Part shown: in pieces, positions 14,218 through 27,454 of the stretch
Numbering within the stretch: position 1 is the first letter of the stretch
Layout: the number at the start of each line of letters is the position of its first letter
Source of the DNA: Stratiolaelaps scimitus
Lineage: Eukaryota; Arthropoda; Arachnida; Mesostigmata; Laelapidae
Assembly: GCA_019614645.1 (NCBI GenBank)
Contig: JABWDB010000066.1
Span: forward strand, 1,116,001 to 1,180,000
Direction of reading: 5' to 3'
DNA length: 64,000 bases
Position numbers and translations under genes: made by a program
Notes under the pieces: generated by a model
Told to the model about the DNA's origin: nothing
The model's input: only the letters and a program-made list of their open reading frames with translations
Database searches by the model: none

Positions 14218-17200
14218 CAAATTAATCTAGCGGAACGTCAGAACTTCAAACCACACGTAAATTTATAGTTAGTATATATATATATATACTTTATCCTTGG
14301 CGTGGCTGGTAAGGGTTGGTTTTTCTTCGTCTGTGATTCGTGCGACTCTCTGGCTTAACTTTAAGTGTTGTTGGCCAAGTCAGCGTGGCAAGGCCTACAA
14401 CGAAAGGTCGATGCTAACTCTTCAATCCACGTATAGGGATTTATGGGTGAGAAATTCACGTGTCCTGCTAATGTCGTCACGGCAGGCGCTTATACTAACG
14501 AACGAGAGGAGTCTCTGCTAGTGATGCTACTCTCACTAAAGTACACCCGCAATGAAGGGGCCACCTTGTTGTTGTGGGGCTGTTGTGAGGTCCTCGTGTG
14601 AGGTATCGCTGTCGCGCGAAGCATTCAGTTGTATCGATATTTTTTAGATATGTGTATGCCGGACCATGAGAGAATCTCTCCTCAACAATGACATCGTGTC
14701 ATCACCCGTTAATATGACCGCGTGCCATGCAGTCTTGAATCGTTACACATTTTAACGCCGTTTGGTGGCATCTGCTGTATCGCTACCGTCATGTATCATA
14801 TTGATAACGATAACATTTGCATCTAATGGAATAATATCGATTCAAATCGAGAGAAGAAAGGCCCATGAAAACACGATCGTTTGTGCGGTTATTCCCAAAG
14901 CTAAATATAATAGTTCTCATCTTACACCGTGATTCTCTTACCGACACGGTCACTAGCAGAAGAACGAAGCAAAAAGCCCGCCGCTACGCGCAACATCGGC
15001 ATCACTTAAACGAAGGTCCAGCAGATCCAGCAGCGAGCAGCACCCCGGCGAGCCATCGGGCAACTGCTCACTGGGGTACCGTCTGTAGTAACTACCGGCT
15101 GCTGGTGCTGCTGGTCGAGCTCTGCGATCGTAGCAGCAACAAGTGATTGTGCGCAAGCGTCAACTGCCGCACCGGATTACTCCACAAGATATCAACCACC
15201 CTGGGAGAGTTGTATCGTCGACGGGGGGAAATATGAGGGTTAATGCTGGAGGGTGTGCGGGGCGGGGGGCAATCATTTCGCCCGATCGCTGGGGCTCCTT
15301 CGGTTGTGTCGAAGCTGAAGAGGCAACAGCAACGGCTGAATGGCGATGATTGTTGCAATATTCATACGGCAACGACGCCCCGAAGCTGCTGGTGATGTAG
15401 TCATAGTCGAAGTGCTTAATGATGATGGTGGGGGGCGCTGGCAACACCAGCCTATCAGATACAGAAGGAAGAGGTACGATATTATTCGATTCATTCTATG
15501 CACTATGCTGCTGCTGATGGATACCGGTCCGCGTCGTTCTGGACTGATAGTTGCATAATGCAGTGAGAGAATGAGGCGGCGACTGACTAGGTGCTACGAT
15601 GGAGAAGCCGGACCTCATCAAACCTGGTGTTCGGCAGATAAAAGCAATGTGAACTTTGTGCTGGCCAGGTTGAGTTAGGGCCGTTGAAGGCGAGATAAAA
15701 ATGAGAGTAACTGGTGGAAATAGAGGTCGTGCATCGATGCAGAAGAAGGTGCCGCTACTAAAAAGGTTTTCGGGCTGACTCACAGCCCTAAACTTTTAAC
15801 GTCGACGGTACAACTGTTTGTAGCATTGCTTCGTAGGACGGTGCAGCTACTAAAGGTTTCTGCACCATCTTAAGAAGCAATGCTAAAAGCAGTTGTACCG
15901 TGGATTAGCAGCTACTATGAGAAGCTCTACTAATGATTTAGTATACCCGCGCGACTGAGGCGGTGGCGACAGCCCAGTAGCTAGTGTCAGACACGGCTTG
16001 GATAAATATACCAATAGTGGTATATGGGAGAGGGAGACACGTAGGTGCACGGGTTCGAATCCCACCGCTGCACATCTGCATTTAAAGGTCCGTCGCATGC
16101 AGGGAGTGATGCGCAAAGCAGTTGTATCGTGGACTGGGTTAAATGTTTAACGATGTAACGAGTCAGTCGGAAAAACAACTTTCAGATGTGGGACATTATC
16201 AGGTTCGAATACAGTCGTGGCCTCTAATGTAGATGCGTGGATTTCTCCTCTGATATGTTCTCGTAGTAATTACCCTCATACGGATAACAAGTACCGGAAA
16301 TGTCTATTGGGAGAGAGGCTGGCTTGGGTCTCTTCAACCGCCAAAATTGCATGATTACCTAACTAATGATTCCGTGCAACACGTCTACACCCGGCCGACC
16401 GCAATAGGCCAGGTATATAGGGAGAAGGCAAGGTGGAGTTCTATACCAAAGTTAGATTCATACATTTCTATGGCATAATTACGAACGCCAGATTCAGCTT
16501 TGTTTCATCACTTCCTTGGTGATTTGTTTTGGTGTTTAGGCATGCCCTCGTTGCCTCACAGATGCCACTTGTATATTGGAGTATACTGTGAAAATAACCA
16601 GCTTCAAAAATCACTTATAGCCTTTTCCTGTTCTGCCATTGTTCTGCGTATATATATTTCAGCAAATGCTTGGATTTGCCCAAGAAAGTTACCCGCTACG
16701 TATCAAGAAGGTGCACATAATTAACCAGTCCTATCTCTGGAACGTAGGCTACGCCATCGGTAAACCCTTTGTGCCGTCGAAACTTCGCGAAAGGTTTGTA
16801 AAGTCGGTCGAAACCCGTGTGCTTACAATTGGCTTCGTTATAAAGCTCTAAAAAACATGTAGTGAATATATTTATCCGCGGTATCACCATTTTAAATCAT
16901 ACACATCGATATACCTCTCTTTTTGCCTAGTATTCATTGAAAGTAAATTTTCCAGGAAAATTCTTAGCCAACATTTAACTCAGTCCACGGTACAACTGCG
17001 TTCGGCATTTTCCATTGGAAGCGTTTCGACTCGGAACTATCGTTTCTAACCGTTCCGCTCTAGTTAAGACACCTATGCAGGCGAAAATTTTCCGCCAGCT
17101 TTTTCTGTTGACACTCCTTTACACTGACTCTTGTTGTTCCTGCGTATTTGACATTTTACCATATTTGTAGTTGGTATGCATTAGCGTTTTTACTTTTCTT

Positions 17201-17713
17201 GGACATTTCGCTGGAAGCCAAGTACCTGACTGGGGTCTGCCCCCCCCTTGCCAAATTCATGGCCGACCGGATTTACAGAATTCTAGGATTTGTGTCAGCT
17301 AGGTGTGACTGCAATAACTGCGTTTGCAGAACGGTGCCGCTCCAGAACTTCGAATTTTGTTCGACCTCTTTCTCTCTCTCTCTTTCAAAACTTCGATTTT
17401 CGAATTTGTTGTCCATTGTAACATTTGAAGTCAACTGCGATTTGGTCAATGCTGGACGGGAAATGGCGGTGTGGCAAGGTGTAATTCTATTCAAAAACAC
17501 CAGATACAGGCATTGCTAACCAGGCTACACTTACTTTGCAGGTATCACCTTCATGGGCGAAACATGTCGTCGCTGCATCAGCATATTCCCCGAGAGATCC
17601 TTCCCGAGGAGCTGGGCGGTTTGACTGGACCGCTTGACTATTGGTTCTACGACTCGATATACGATCTTCACGACCGCATTGTTAAAGATAGTCACTATGG
17701 CTATGATGTGTAA
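7745..17713 (+). CDS. CRAL-TRIO (SEC14-like) lipid-transfer protein, alpha-TTP/clavesin type
   Basis: Three exons are inferred: 7745-8401, 16663-16793 and 17542-17713 (stop TAA). They join in frame (phase 0, then phase 2) into a 319-residue protein, the usual size for this family. Residues about 50-105 form the CRAL-TRIO N-terminal helical region (FLLRFLRARKFDVDKAYKLM). Residues about 115-290 form the lipid-binding fold, including FTFILDLQGLEYNW, then SYPLRIKKVHIINQ and REILPEELGG. Splice sites are ACG/gtgagt, cag/CAA, AAAG/gtttgt and gcag/GTAT. Family members bind tocopherol, retinoids or phosphoinositides in a hydrophobic cavity and move them between membranes in the cytosol; the ligand here cannot be told. 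The ATG at 7745 follows a non-coding leader, and no better start is seen. No frame breaks are visible. Assignment to the family is firm; orthology within it is not. Confidence 0.92.
9213..9244. repeat. (TA)n microsatellite
   Basis: About 16 TA units inside intron 1 of the CRAL-TRIO gene. Confidence 0.95.
11181..11219. repeat. (TG)n(TA)n microsatellite
   Basis: Five TG units pass into about 14 TA units, inside intron 1 of the CRAL-TRIO gene. Confidence 0.95.
11648..11770 (+). repeat. SINE family A copy
   Basis: Same order as the copy at 37873: a CTCTGGCT...AGCCAGA stem, GCCGCAGG, then GTGACATATAAGAGAACTTAAG, an ATTGCAGTTCC block and a TTACC-repeat tail. The B-box-like GGTTCGAGTTCC has lost its centre here (reads GGTGCGTGAC), a small deletion. 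Confidence 0.75.
13570..13645 (-). repeat. SINE family B tail fragment
   Basis: Reads on the - strand as CCGTGGACGTTAAATG...GGGCTGTGAGTCAGCCCGGAA, the 3' end shared with 15771, 16962, 28569 and 61513. Confidence 0.6.
14184..14214. repeat. (TA)n microsatellite
   Basis: About 15 TA units; a second short run of 8 units lies 60 bp downstream at 14273-14289. Confidence 0.95.
15771..15901. repeat. Fold-back of two family B SINE tails
   Basis: Arms 15805-15832 and 15874-15901 are inverted copies (28 nt, two mismatches), and an inner stem pairs 15840-15846 (ggtgcag) with 15860-15866 (ctgcacc). The outer arms are the SINE family B 3' region (CAGTTGTACCGT core) present in both orientations. A transcript of this intron could fold into a hairpin of nearly 100 nt. 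Confidence 0.75.
15961..16150 (+). repeat. SINE family B, near-complete, tRNA-like head
   Basis: It has an A-box-like AGCCCAGTAG near 15971-15981 and a B box GGTTCGAATCCC at 16052-16063 with the usual spacing widened. After that comes a body with CATTTAAAGGTCCGTC and a tail GTTGTATCGTGGACTGGGTTAAATG. Box spacing and order indicate a polymerase-III SINE derived from a tRNA. Confidence 0.7.
16962..17013 (-). repeat. SINE family B tail fragment
   Basis: Lies in intron 2 of the CRAL-TRIO gene. On the - strand it shows the CAGTTGTACCGTGGACTGAG and GTTAAATGTTGGCTAAGA signature. Confidence 0.6.
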
Positions 17714-18187
17714 GATCGGATAGAAAATACACAGAGAGAGAGAAAAGGAGAGAGAGGGGCTCTCAACTTTTGATATTTTCGAGTCTAGAGAAATTGACGG
17801 ACGCTACAGCCCGTCTATACATTTGTCTTATTCATTTCATGCATGTCCAAACGGAGAGTTCCGACAGACATTTAGCACTGATGTTGTTGCTGCTGCTGTT
17901 GCTCAATGTTATTGTATTGGTGCTATTTTTCCTCATGGGCGAAAGTCTGCCCTTAAGGGTCAGTTCGGGTATTGATTGGGCCCATTGACTTTGCTTGCTG
18001 TGCCTATAATGCTTCGTTGATTCAGATGCCCCGAGGGAGTCACCACCGCTCAGGGATTGATTAACACTCAAACGGACAGGTGTGTGCCGATACAGTGCAA
18101 AATCACTTCACTCAAGACCACAGAGACATATTCAGTGTTGCAACCACATCAATATAGCAATCATGTGATAACGCTCGCCTAACGTAC

Positions 18188-18193
18188 AATAAA
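18188..18193 (+). promoter_or_regulatory. Possible poly(A) signal of the CRAL-TRIO gene
   Basis: First AATAAA on the + strand after the stop codon, about 475 bp downstream. Other signals may be used. Confidence 0.35.
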
Positions 18194-18432
18194 CTTGATT
18201 ACCAGCAAGAAACAGCGTGCAACGAACGAGCAAATCAATCAATGAATGAATTATCTATCTATAAGACGTCTGAGTATTTCTCGATTATTTCATGATCAAT
18301 TGAGTCTGTTGCCAACGCGCAGTTTTCACTCGATGGCGGAGGGAAGGTCCGTCAGCAGTTGGAACTTGGGTAAATGCCCGATTTGGTCGCGTCAAAGGCC
18401 AACAGTACTTGTGGCTTAAGATACACTAGTTG

Positions 18433-18435
<3 letters not shown>

Positions 18436-18472
<37 letters not shown>
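18436..18472. repeat. (TA)n microsatellite
   Basis: About 18 uninterrupted TA units. Confidence 0.95.
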
Positions 18473-18474
<2 letters not shown>

Positions 18475-21400
18475 TTTGAATTGTTAATCCATAGAGGCGT
18501 AGACATCTACGCTATCGTGATATTGAGATTGCTTGATTGGGTGGTGTGAGATCAGCTCGCGTTTGCCTCTATGAACGCAATAATGGTTGAGGTGGCCAGG
18601 GCGCTTTGCGGCGGCGGATGCCGAACAAGGCTGTTAAAGCGTGACGATACAATCAACTTTATCGCATCCACGATACGCAGGTCTACGATTGATGTAGGCG
18701 AGCACCAAGTCGAATGAATGCGATCGTTCGCGAATTTATAGACGCGAAGTATGAGCTTAGCTGAGCAACGCCGGTCAGGTCATAATGCAAGCAAGCTATT
18801 ATACATTGTTGCCAATGGCTGCATAGGGTCGTTTGTGGGTTTTTACTGATGCGGGGAAGTCCTCGCTGATAGTTAACATGCGCCCGATCCAACTCGTGAG
18901 AGCATTCGACCAAGAACGGATTATTATGCAACGCCTGCGATAGCATAGGGAAAAATCTGTATACTCATAGAAAAAAAAGAAGTCTTGTTTCACAATGCTC
19001 GCGCCACTTGAATCGACGGATTCGCGTTCATGTTGAAATCGACGAGGTCTACAGAAACGCCGATGGTTATTCGTCAAAAAGGCGTCCTCACCGTTCGCGA
19101 GCTCATAAGCTGCGAGGAAGTGATTTATCGTAGGCTTCCCGGCAACGACTCAGGGCTTCCGCAATGAGTGTATGGGTTACCAATTTGACAACCACTTAAT
19201 TGCGACGGCTGTTTTTTTTGTTTGTTTGTCGATATTGCATAGTACAGTGCAGTGACACAGGAATGATACGGAATACTATAAGTATGGCCAACCCGCCTAA
19301 TTTCAGGACCAGCTACCACACGAACAACCTATACTTAAGCATGGCGTCAAGATGGAAAGACACAAATCGAATGCAGAGCTCGCCTGGAGCTCGCTATGAT
19401 TACGCGGTCAGATGGGTGGCTGGGGGGTTGAAGAAGATTATTTTCTAAACATTTTCCAATTATTACGGGAGAGATATTTTTTTCTTTCCATATAGAACAA
19501 AAATCACATATGTACACCAGAGGTCAGAGATATCTACATATCTACGATTGTTGACAATTGGGCACATTCGTCTATGTGGTTGCGTGTCTACCAGTGTCCT
19601 GGACATTTTCTACCTCGTAGAGAAGCTGTATTGTGATGAGTTGATCAGGTGACGGACAGTGTGAAGTGTACATATTTATTCATCGCTTTATCTAGCACTG
19701 AAATATATAATGAAGAAATAAAAAAACGACTCGAACAATAATCGCCTCCAACAGCACTGTGTGTTTTCTTGTAGATACTTTCTTTTTACAAACATATACA
19801 TACACTAACAACACATCTCTTGCATGTTTCCCGTATAGATTCGTGTGGGTAATACCTGCGGCGAAGCACATTCAAGGTTGCCACTAACTGCTACTAGTCA
19901 AAGTTGGATAGAATCACCTTTATACACATCGCTACTTGCTAGACGCCTGCTATGACAATGCAGGAAGAATCTGCCGGCTCACGGGCGTGATCGGCTGCTC
20001 TACGCTATTTATAGTACAGCGTGAGCGGCGTTCTCGAGTTTGTGAGACAGCAGACAAGTCAAAATCGGCGAGAATTTATTTGCGTTTCCTCGTTGCCAAG
20101 ACAAATAAATAACCACAGCGGCCTGCGTCAACATTCGCTTCGTGTTAAGGGTGCGACACAAATACGGCGCCGCAGCAATGGAACAGACCCAGCCGATGGC
20201 GTTGTCCGCTGTCCCTACATCTGTGTGTGTACCTGTCATTGTACATACAATGTAAGTCTGTCCGGTGCGGGGGGGCTCTTGGGAGGGTCTGCTTCGGTCC
20301 GTTTGCATCTCCGGTCATCCTGAACACGGTCTTCATTCAGAAAAACGTGTTGATGTGACGATTGACATACGCCCGACACAAAGGAGTCGTGCAACGCGGA
20401 AGTCTTCAACCCTAACGATGATGATGGTGTTAAGGTGGCGAGGATACGAGGTAACTTTCATCAGCATACCCCCTCAGGTTTCCACAGCCCGTGCGCTTAA
20501 GTGACGACACTTGGCTGTGTGAAGTTGACGACCGACGTTGGCTGGCTATTGTTCGACCCCTTGATTCCCCTGCTGCGTTGAAGGGTGTCGGAGAATCTGG
20601 CTGGCTAGGAATCAATTTCTAATAATTTAGTTAGCTGAAAGATAGTATGTGTGCGTGTGTGTGCTTTTAATGTATTTATCATCAATTAGTGTCAACGTCT
20701 AGCGGTAGGGCGCACATTTAACCTTCAATTTTGATTTGTTAAGATTCGCTTGCCTATATCGGCTTCCGAATGACAGACGTAAACATTAAATAAATAAATG
20801 CAGAACTCGAAATGTTTCACGTGATCTTTTTTTTCGTTTTAAGCAGTTCGTGTGTACATAACAATGCTCTAATCATCAAAAAACACACAGATGAAATAAA
20901 TAATAATTTATTATACAGCAATATCATATTGTATGCTACCAAGCTCTGCCGCAGGTACCTCCACTCACCACTTCAGCGTTAATATCTGATCGTAGCTTAA
21001 TGCACGCGTTCGAAATAGGCAATTTCGAGCTCTCGCTGGGCCGCGATCCAGCTCGATGGTGTGTGCTCACGGCGTGGGGTCTCCGCCGATATCTGCATGT
21101 GCAAACGGTAAACTGCAGATCTCGGAACAGAGGCCAATCGGGCAGGACTGCCCTGTGGAGGTGTCACCGGTCGGCTGACAGGCCAATGTACTGAAACGAG
21201 CAAAAACTGGCCTCGATCACCAATGGGTGGACGCGACCACTACAGCGATTATACAATCGACCGCGAGCCACTCGCTAGTAAGCTACCTGTTAGCCATCCA
21301 CTGCGTCACCTGTCTGCCGATGACCGCAGAGCAAAAACGCGTAAACGCTGCCCGTCTGCTAAATCTGACCATTGGTGACCTGCCCCGAAACGATCGAAGG

Positions 21401-22585
21401 TCCAACAGAACAAGGGCTGGAGCCCACAGCAACTATCAACATCTATATAAGTTAGAATCGCAATGACTCTCCCCCTCTCTCCCGTAGGCTCCTCTTTGGT
21501 CTGCGTTCGGTTCGCGCGGAGCCGTCGAACTGTTGAACTAACGTTTAGGCCATCAACGATCTACAATACGGTACAAAAGCTGCCCACGATCGAGCTATCT
21601 GTCTAGCAGCAATAACAACATCAACAGGATTCCAACTACTACGGGAGCGGGTGGCGGCTCTCTCCGATTTATCCTTTTTTTTTTTCCGAACGACGACTTC
21701 GCGTTGACTTCGCTTTGTAACTTCGGCAAGGTCGCGTAGCAAGACTAAAGTTGGGACTGCTGCTGTTGCTGCTGCCACTGTCGTTGTGCCGCTGTAACTG
21801 TCTACCCCTATGCAGGTGCTTGCGTCTGTGGTGTCCGTCAGCGCTGAGACGTTCAAGTTTCTGCGACTTTCGTTCAGTTGCGCTGCTGCTGCTGGTGTTG
21901 ATGTTGTCGTCGTCGTCGTCGTTGATGATGTTTAGTGGCACTGCTGAACACTTACAAGAATGACAGCCGAACCACCCTTCTTCTGCTGACGGCAAGTTGA
22001 AGTTACGGTCGGGTCGGCACTGCACACAAGCCACTTCTGGTTTCTGCTGCTGTTGTTGCTAGATTGCCCCCCCCGTTGGTCGCTGGCCTTTTGCGCCCAC
22101 CATCACCGTTTCTTGCGTCGCCTTCAACCAGCTGTCTCTGGCCCGGTCGAGACAGTCGCTCTACTCATACGTGGTCAACTTACAGCGGTGCAATGTCGAT
22201 TCGCCCCATAGGACTATTGCTTGAAGTGGTTGCCGCAGCAGCAGCAGCAGAACGCCGAGTGGCAACACACAATCAATGGTAGCGTTGCATCTGACGCCGT
22301 TGAATAAAATCTTCTGTTATATTTCGATTCGTATGAACTGCTGCTTTGTATTCGAAAACAGTATTCTGTTAGCTGTAAAAATCGTGGTGTGATCCTTATC
22401 CTTATGGCGGCACGCATACGTCCACTAACCAACTTGTTGCTTAGCGGGCTCCCAGCTCTCCTCGACTATATTATCAGTGTGATTAATATTATTATCATCA
22501 TCATCCTTGTGACCTTTTGTGCTTATATTACGCTGTCATTGATCGGTGTTATTATTATTGCTATTACTAGCAGTCCAAACAGGAG

Positions 22586-22586
<1 letters not shown>

Positions 22587-22650
<64 letters not shown>
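22587..22650. repeat. (TA)n microsatellite, long
   Basis: About 32 uninterrupted TA units, preceded by ATT-rich sequence. Confidence 0.95.
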
Positions 22651-22654
<4 letters not shown>

Positions 22655-23573
22655 AATGCACAGATTTGGGATCGTAGTTTACTGGAGCGAGCCACGGAGC
22701 AGCCACGAGAAAGGAGGTCTTGATCATTATGTCGTCTTGATGGTTCAGTTTGATTAAGTATCCGAAACAACACCAAGCACCTGTGTCACTAGTGCGCAGG
22801 TTTGATCTTGGACAATCATATACGAAGGCTAGCTGAAAAGAAAAAAAACGTCGGTTAGCTTAATAAAGCCTCGCTATAATTAGTAAAGTCGATTCGAGGA
22901 TTTAACTCCTGATATGTAGGTTGAATTTTACGCAGTGTGCCGTCCTGTAAAAAAAATATCCGTTTCTAGATTTTGTCTGCGTTGTTTTTCGTGTATTTTG
23001 AAAACTGAAATATATACTAGAGACTAAATATAGGTAATTTATTGTCGATTTGCGTCATTTATTGGGGTAGGTAATTTATTGTTGATTTGCCACACAGTGC
23101 GTCGACGATACATTCATTTGCTAACATTTCAAGACCAATGCTTTGATATATCGAGGCAATGGGTGGTCACTGATACCAGCAGACGGCAGCACCACCAAGG
23201 AACCTTGCCGCCCCAGTACCACTGTCCGTGGGCTCAGGTTCGATGCCCAGAAATCGCGGTTCTGCCGGGAATATGACTAACCTCGTCCCGCCGTCATCTG
23301 GGTCTGTCGAAGAAAGCTTGTTAAGTCGAGTTCAACAACTGTAATACGTCTATAACGCGATGCTTATTAGAAATTCGACACTGCTATATGGTCCGTGCGT
23401 ACGTTTAAAGAAAATTTCCTCCTCAAAAAAAATGCTATTATATATATGGGCTCAGGACCACGAGAAGGGAGCCGTAGCAGCCGACAATTTCCACAGCTAT
23501 AAAATAGATAACCACCGAGCGGTTCGACATATCCTCAGTAGGGACCCTTCTCTGCGCCAATGGGAACGTTAAG

Positions 23574-23770
<197 letters not shown>

Positions 23771-24739
23771 TGACTAAAGCGTAGGCCGCCCTCTTTAAAA
23801 ATTGAAATTTGTTCTCCAATTCTGGCTGGGGACTGGCCTTTCATGCGTCTGTACTGTCGTTGTATTGCATAGGGTCGACAGTAAATTAATTATACTTTAA
23901 AATATATAATTAGGAGGAACGAAATTTCTCTCATTCTCTAGGGTTCGTATGTTTTAGTTTCTCTACGATTTTTTCAGTATTGATACAGGGAGAAAGCCTA
24001 TTCTTTTCCGGTTATTTTGGGTGCCTCGTCAAATAATTCGACCACAATCCTGCAACAATTCACAGGTTGTGGGTAGGGATAACCCTGGAGATTGTTGCGA
24101 CATACCCATTGAGCCTCATTGATGTCTTGTTTACGGATAACTCCTGTGGAATATCTCGCAGTGTGGTTACTGTCATAGTAGCCTGTGAATTGTCCGGCAA
24201 TTGCTATGCGAATGGTGTGTAAACAACTGGGAGATATCATCAAGTTGCTATATAACATAAATTTCTTATAGATGTCGATTACGTACCCCTCGTTGGTCGA
24301 TACAAGGGGCCATAGCGACGGGCTATAGCTTGGTAGTCTACGGCTACTTTATCATTTTTCGTGTTAAAAGTATACAAAGTTCACGACATAGGTGCCGATA
24401 TATCGAGTAGTTCTTATTCACTCAAGCTGCACTGACTCGAGATTTTAACTTGGAACGCTTTAGGGATTCCATAAGATCTGAAGTTTATGTGTTTTTCGAT
24501 ACAAACCACTGCGATTGTTAGTGGAGACTGAATAATACGTCTGGTTTGCGAATTAATTCATCTTCGTTCAGTGGTACAGCTTTATATGCCAAACACTGTT
24601 TGCTAAAGGGCCCAAGCTCTGGCTATTTATACGTTGTCCACCTCGTTTCTACATATTTGTTGTGACAGCAGGGTGAACCGATTAACGGACTAGATCTTTT
24701 TAAGATGTTTAATATACCCAAAATTCACTTTGTATACAA

Positions 24740-24825
24740 GGTATAAAGGTTAAATGCTGAGGCCTGTGGGTTCACTTTGTATAAAGGTTATATGCTGAGG
24801 CCTATGTGATAGGGGAACAGCTGAG
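24740..24825 (+). repeat. Tandem pieces of SINE family C tail
   Basis: AGGTATAAAGGTTAAATGCTGAGGCCTGTGG is followed 37 bp later by the closely similar TATAAAGGTTATATGCTGAGGCCTATG and GGGGAACAGCTGAG. Each matches the GGTTAAGAGCTGARGCCTGTCA...AACAGCTGAG end seen at 59978-60073. Confidence 0.5.
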
Positions 24826-26643
24826 CACGAACAACAGAATTCAGTTGGTGATTTCGCAAAATAGAAGAGAATGCTCTGCGCCACTTTTTAGTGATCATTT
24901 CATTCGAGATGACCTATTCACGTCGATGAGTATCTATCACGATCTCAAACGAGAGTGTCCATTCTGTTTTCGCTGTCACCCTATATATTTGAACCGGCTA
25001 TTTGCCACTTGCACGTTCACGATGCCGTGCTTTGTCTAATCGGATCCGATTTCGCCCTTGGTACTACCATGCGCCAGTCTATGCTGAGTTGTCTATGGAA
25101 TTATATCACAGCTTGAATACGTCCCTTGGTAGCAATTCGCATCTATACCGATGAACACTGATGAATCTCGGCTGGCTAGCTGGCTGTTGGCAATCTTGAG
25201 ATGTAATTAATGTTTAGTAGACAGCAGCATGCAATGTATACTGCAAAGGGAACCCTGTACTAGTAACATTACGTAAACGTCCTGATGAAATAGACAGAAT
25301 CATTATGATTGTAGGTTGTATTTTTTATGAAAAAAAAACTATAATAATAAACGTATGCAAAAATTAGCCTAATTTGGCCGTATGCACCCTCGGGACACCT
25401 GGACCGCAGGCATCACCGGTCATATTGCAACGATTTTGAGAGACTTTACGTGACGCTTTCCCTTGAACATGATTTCGTGATAGTCATAGTATAGAGGAAT
25501 AACTTATCTAAAGATGAAAAAATATTGACTGATATAAACTTCATGATGTAACGATCATGCGTAGACTAACGTTACATTACAACAGCTAAAGTCGGTCCCT
25601 TGTGGTCGGTGTCAACGCTCTTAATGAATTTCCTCAGAAGCAGTCTGCCCTTGACGAGACCTCCACCACCGCTACCAATGTAATCACCGCAGTGTAATTG
25701 ACTGCATTGAGAAAACGAACTTTCTTCAGTGAATAGCAGTTAAAGTGGCGTCTTTCATCTTTTGCGTAAATGACGAACAGTTGAATAATAAAAAAGAAAA
25801 TGCATGTGGGGCCATAGTAAATAACACACTGCCCGTTTGCCTCGAGGCGGAATAAATCGATTTTGACATCATCAAAGCTAGTACGAGTTGTTCGAGTTCC
25901 TTTGCATACAGCTGCCTTGCATGCAGGTTACTTGATATTTCAGAGACGTACAAACCGATTTGATTACTATTACCATTATTATTATTATTATAGCTAGAAT
26001 CAAATATACAAGCATTCTATTTCGAAATATATATATAAATATTCCTGTTAACATTTGCCGGTCACCTCAGAATAGTCCTGATGTTGCATTGCAAACAATC
26101 TATCTTCCCTTTTTGCCATGCATTAATTATAGGTAATTAATTATCGTGTTAGATATCGTATTGTTCAGGACCACGACTAAAACCAGATACTTAACCAGCC
26201 ACGCCATTTCACTGCGTATCTCATGTTCAATGCCCACCCAACATGCACAGCTGCGAAACGCTCTCAGAAAGCCCTCTTAAGAAGCATGCAACCATTTAGT
26301 CCGCTCCTGTGAGCGGTTCACAATACAACAATTCACTACGTATCGCAGGTACGTAACTTCTATTCTCAGTTTGCGTCTCCAAGGGGAATGCTGCTTCCGC
26401 AACAGCTTCTACTACGCCGTTGGCTAATGTCAACATGAGGTAATCTGTAGAGGACATCTTCTCAACGCCTTTTTTTTGTTGACCGCGGTGGGCAGTCCCT
26501 TTCCCCCGCGATGGTCAGCGATTACGTTTCGCCTTCTATCAAATGGTCTTCTGGATATATTTACATATGTCAATATGCCGTCTCCTCTGCTGCTGTTCGA
26601 TCGCTCATAGACTGATGAGTTTCTGTTATTTTTCTCCTGTTAG

Positions 26644-26708
26644 CTCTGCCGACGTAGAGAATCTGGCCGAGGAGCCTCTCTTCCCTTGTCCGATTGTCAT
26701 CCACCACA
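26644..26708 (+). CDS. Candidate upstream exon of the ZNFX1-like gene
   Basis: Acceptor tttctcctgttag and donor A/gtaata flank 21 codons reading SADVENLAEEPLFPCPIVIHH. Its end phase is compatible with the next candidate exon if that starts at 27285. There is no domain evidence, so this is a weak call. Confidence 0.2.
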
Positions 26709-27286
26709 GTAATAACTTGTTATAATAATTATTACGCGTTTTCATTCATCACTCTTGTATGAAAACGGTGGTGCCAAATGAACGTGTACTTATAACAAAG
26801 ACCGTTCAGCCAAGGATCAAACTAAATAGATATGTATGTAGCACTATTATATTACCCTTTTATATCATGATGGTTAACCTATCAATCTATTTCCTGCAGT
26901 GTGCCTTCAGCAGGAATCATGTCCTCTGCCACATCGATTATTCTTTATTAAGAAAATCATATGGCACACTTGCCAGCAATGCCGTTTTCTTTCAGATGCT
27001 AAAACCTCGTTGTATCAACAACACACCAGTTGCTAAGTACGTGGCTCTGTGTCGACTAGCTTGAATACACGTTTCGGGTTCGTAGTTCAATGCTACTGAT
27101 TATCCACTCGATTGAATTCCGCCTCAACTGCTATTTCGGGCCTAAGTAGCATGTTGCACTTGTCAGGCCTACCCAATTCACCTCAGACAACCGACACTGC
27201 ATTGTGCCTCTAGTACAATCGCGATGAGGCTGCTAACATGAGGAGCTTCGAGAGCTGCTCGTGCTGCGGACGTGCTCCTATAAGAG

Positions 27287-27454
27287 TTGGCACGTCCGAG
27301 CAACGTTGCCAACTTTGATGCACCGTATGACGTGTCACACTTACTGATGGCAATGGTTGAGTTGATTATTTCCAGCTGTGGACCGTCATCGGTGCAGGTC
27401 ATCATTTCGAACGGCTTAAGAGCCGACAAGATCACAGTGAGAAAGAGGACGATG
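27287..27454 (+). CDS. Candidate N-terminal exon of the ZNFX1-like gene
   Basis: A frame open since 27284 ends in phase 0 at a good donor (ATG/gtgagt). The peptide includes VSHLLMAMVELIISSCGPSS followed by VQVIISNGLRADKITV, a helical pattern like the N-terminal region before the helicase in ZNFX1 proteins. The acceptor is poor (tataag/AG or agag/TTG). The opposite strand is also open here, which lowers confidence. Confidence 0.35.

Larger units (their letters stand above)
8402..16662 (+). other. Intron 1 of the CRAL-TRIO gene, repeat-rich
   Basis: This 8.3 kb intron has a strong donor (gtgagt) and an acceptor preceded by TATATATTTCAG. It contains (TA)n arrays (9213, 11181, 14184 and 14273), a family A SINE, family B SINE pieces and a SINE fold-back. 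CAG/CTG-rich patches at 14950-15500 open frames on both strands but show no domain or paired splice sites. I see no nested gene. Confidence 0.7.

Noticed and set aside
14865..15783. Several open frames of 70-100 codons on both strands
   Set aside because: Inside intron 1 of the CRAL-TRIO gene, low-complexity GCTGCTG-type sequence, no domain.
21545..22282. Overlapping frames rich in Ser, Asp, Leu or Pro on both strands
   Set aside because: Caused by CTG/CAG and GTC/GAT trinucleotide patches; no splice-site pairs and no domain.
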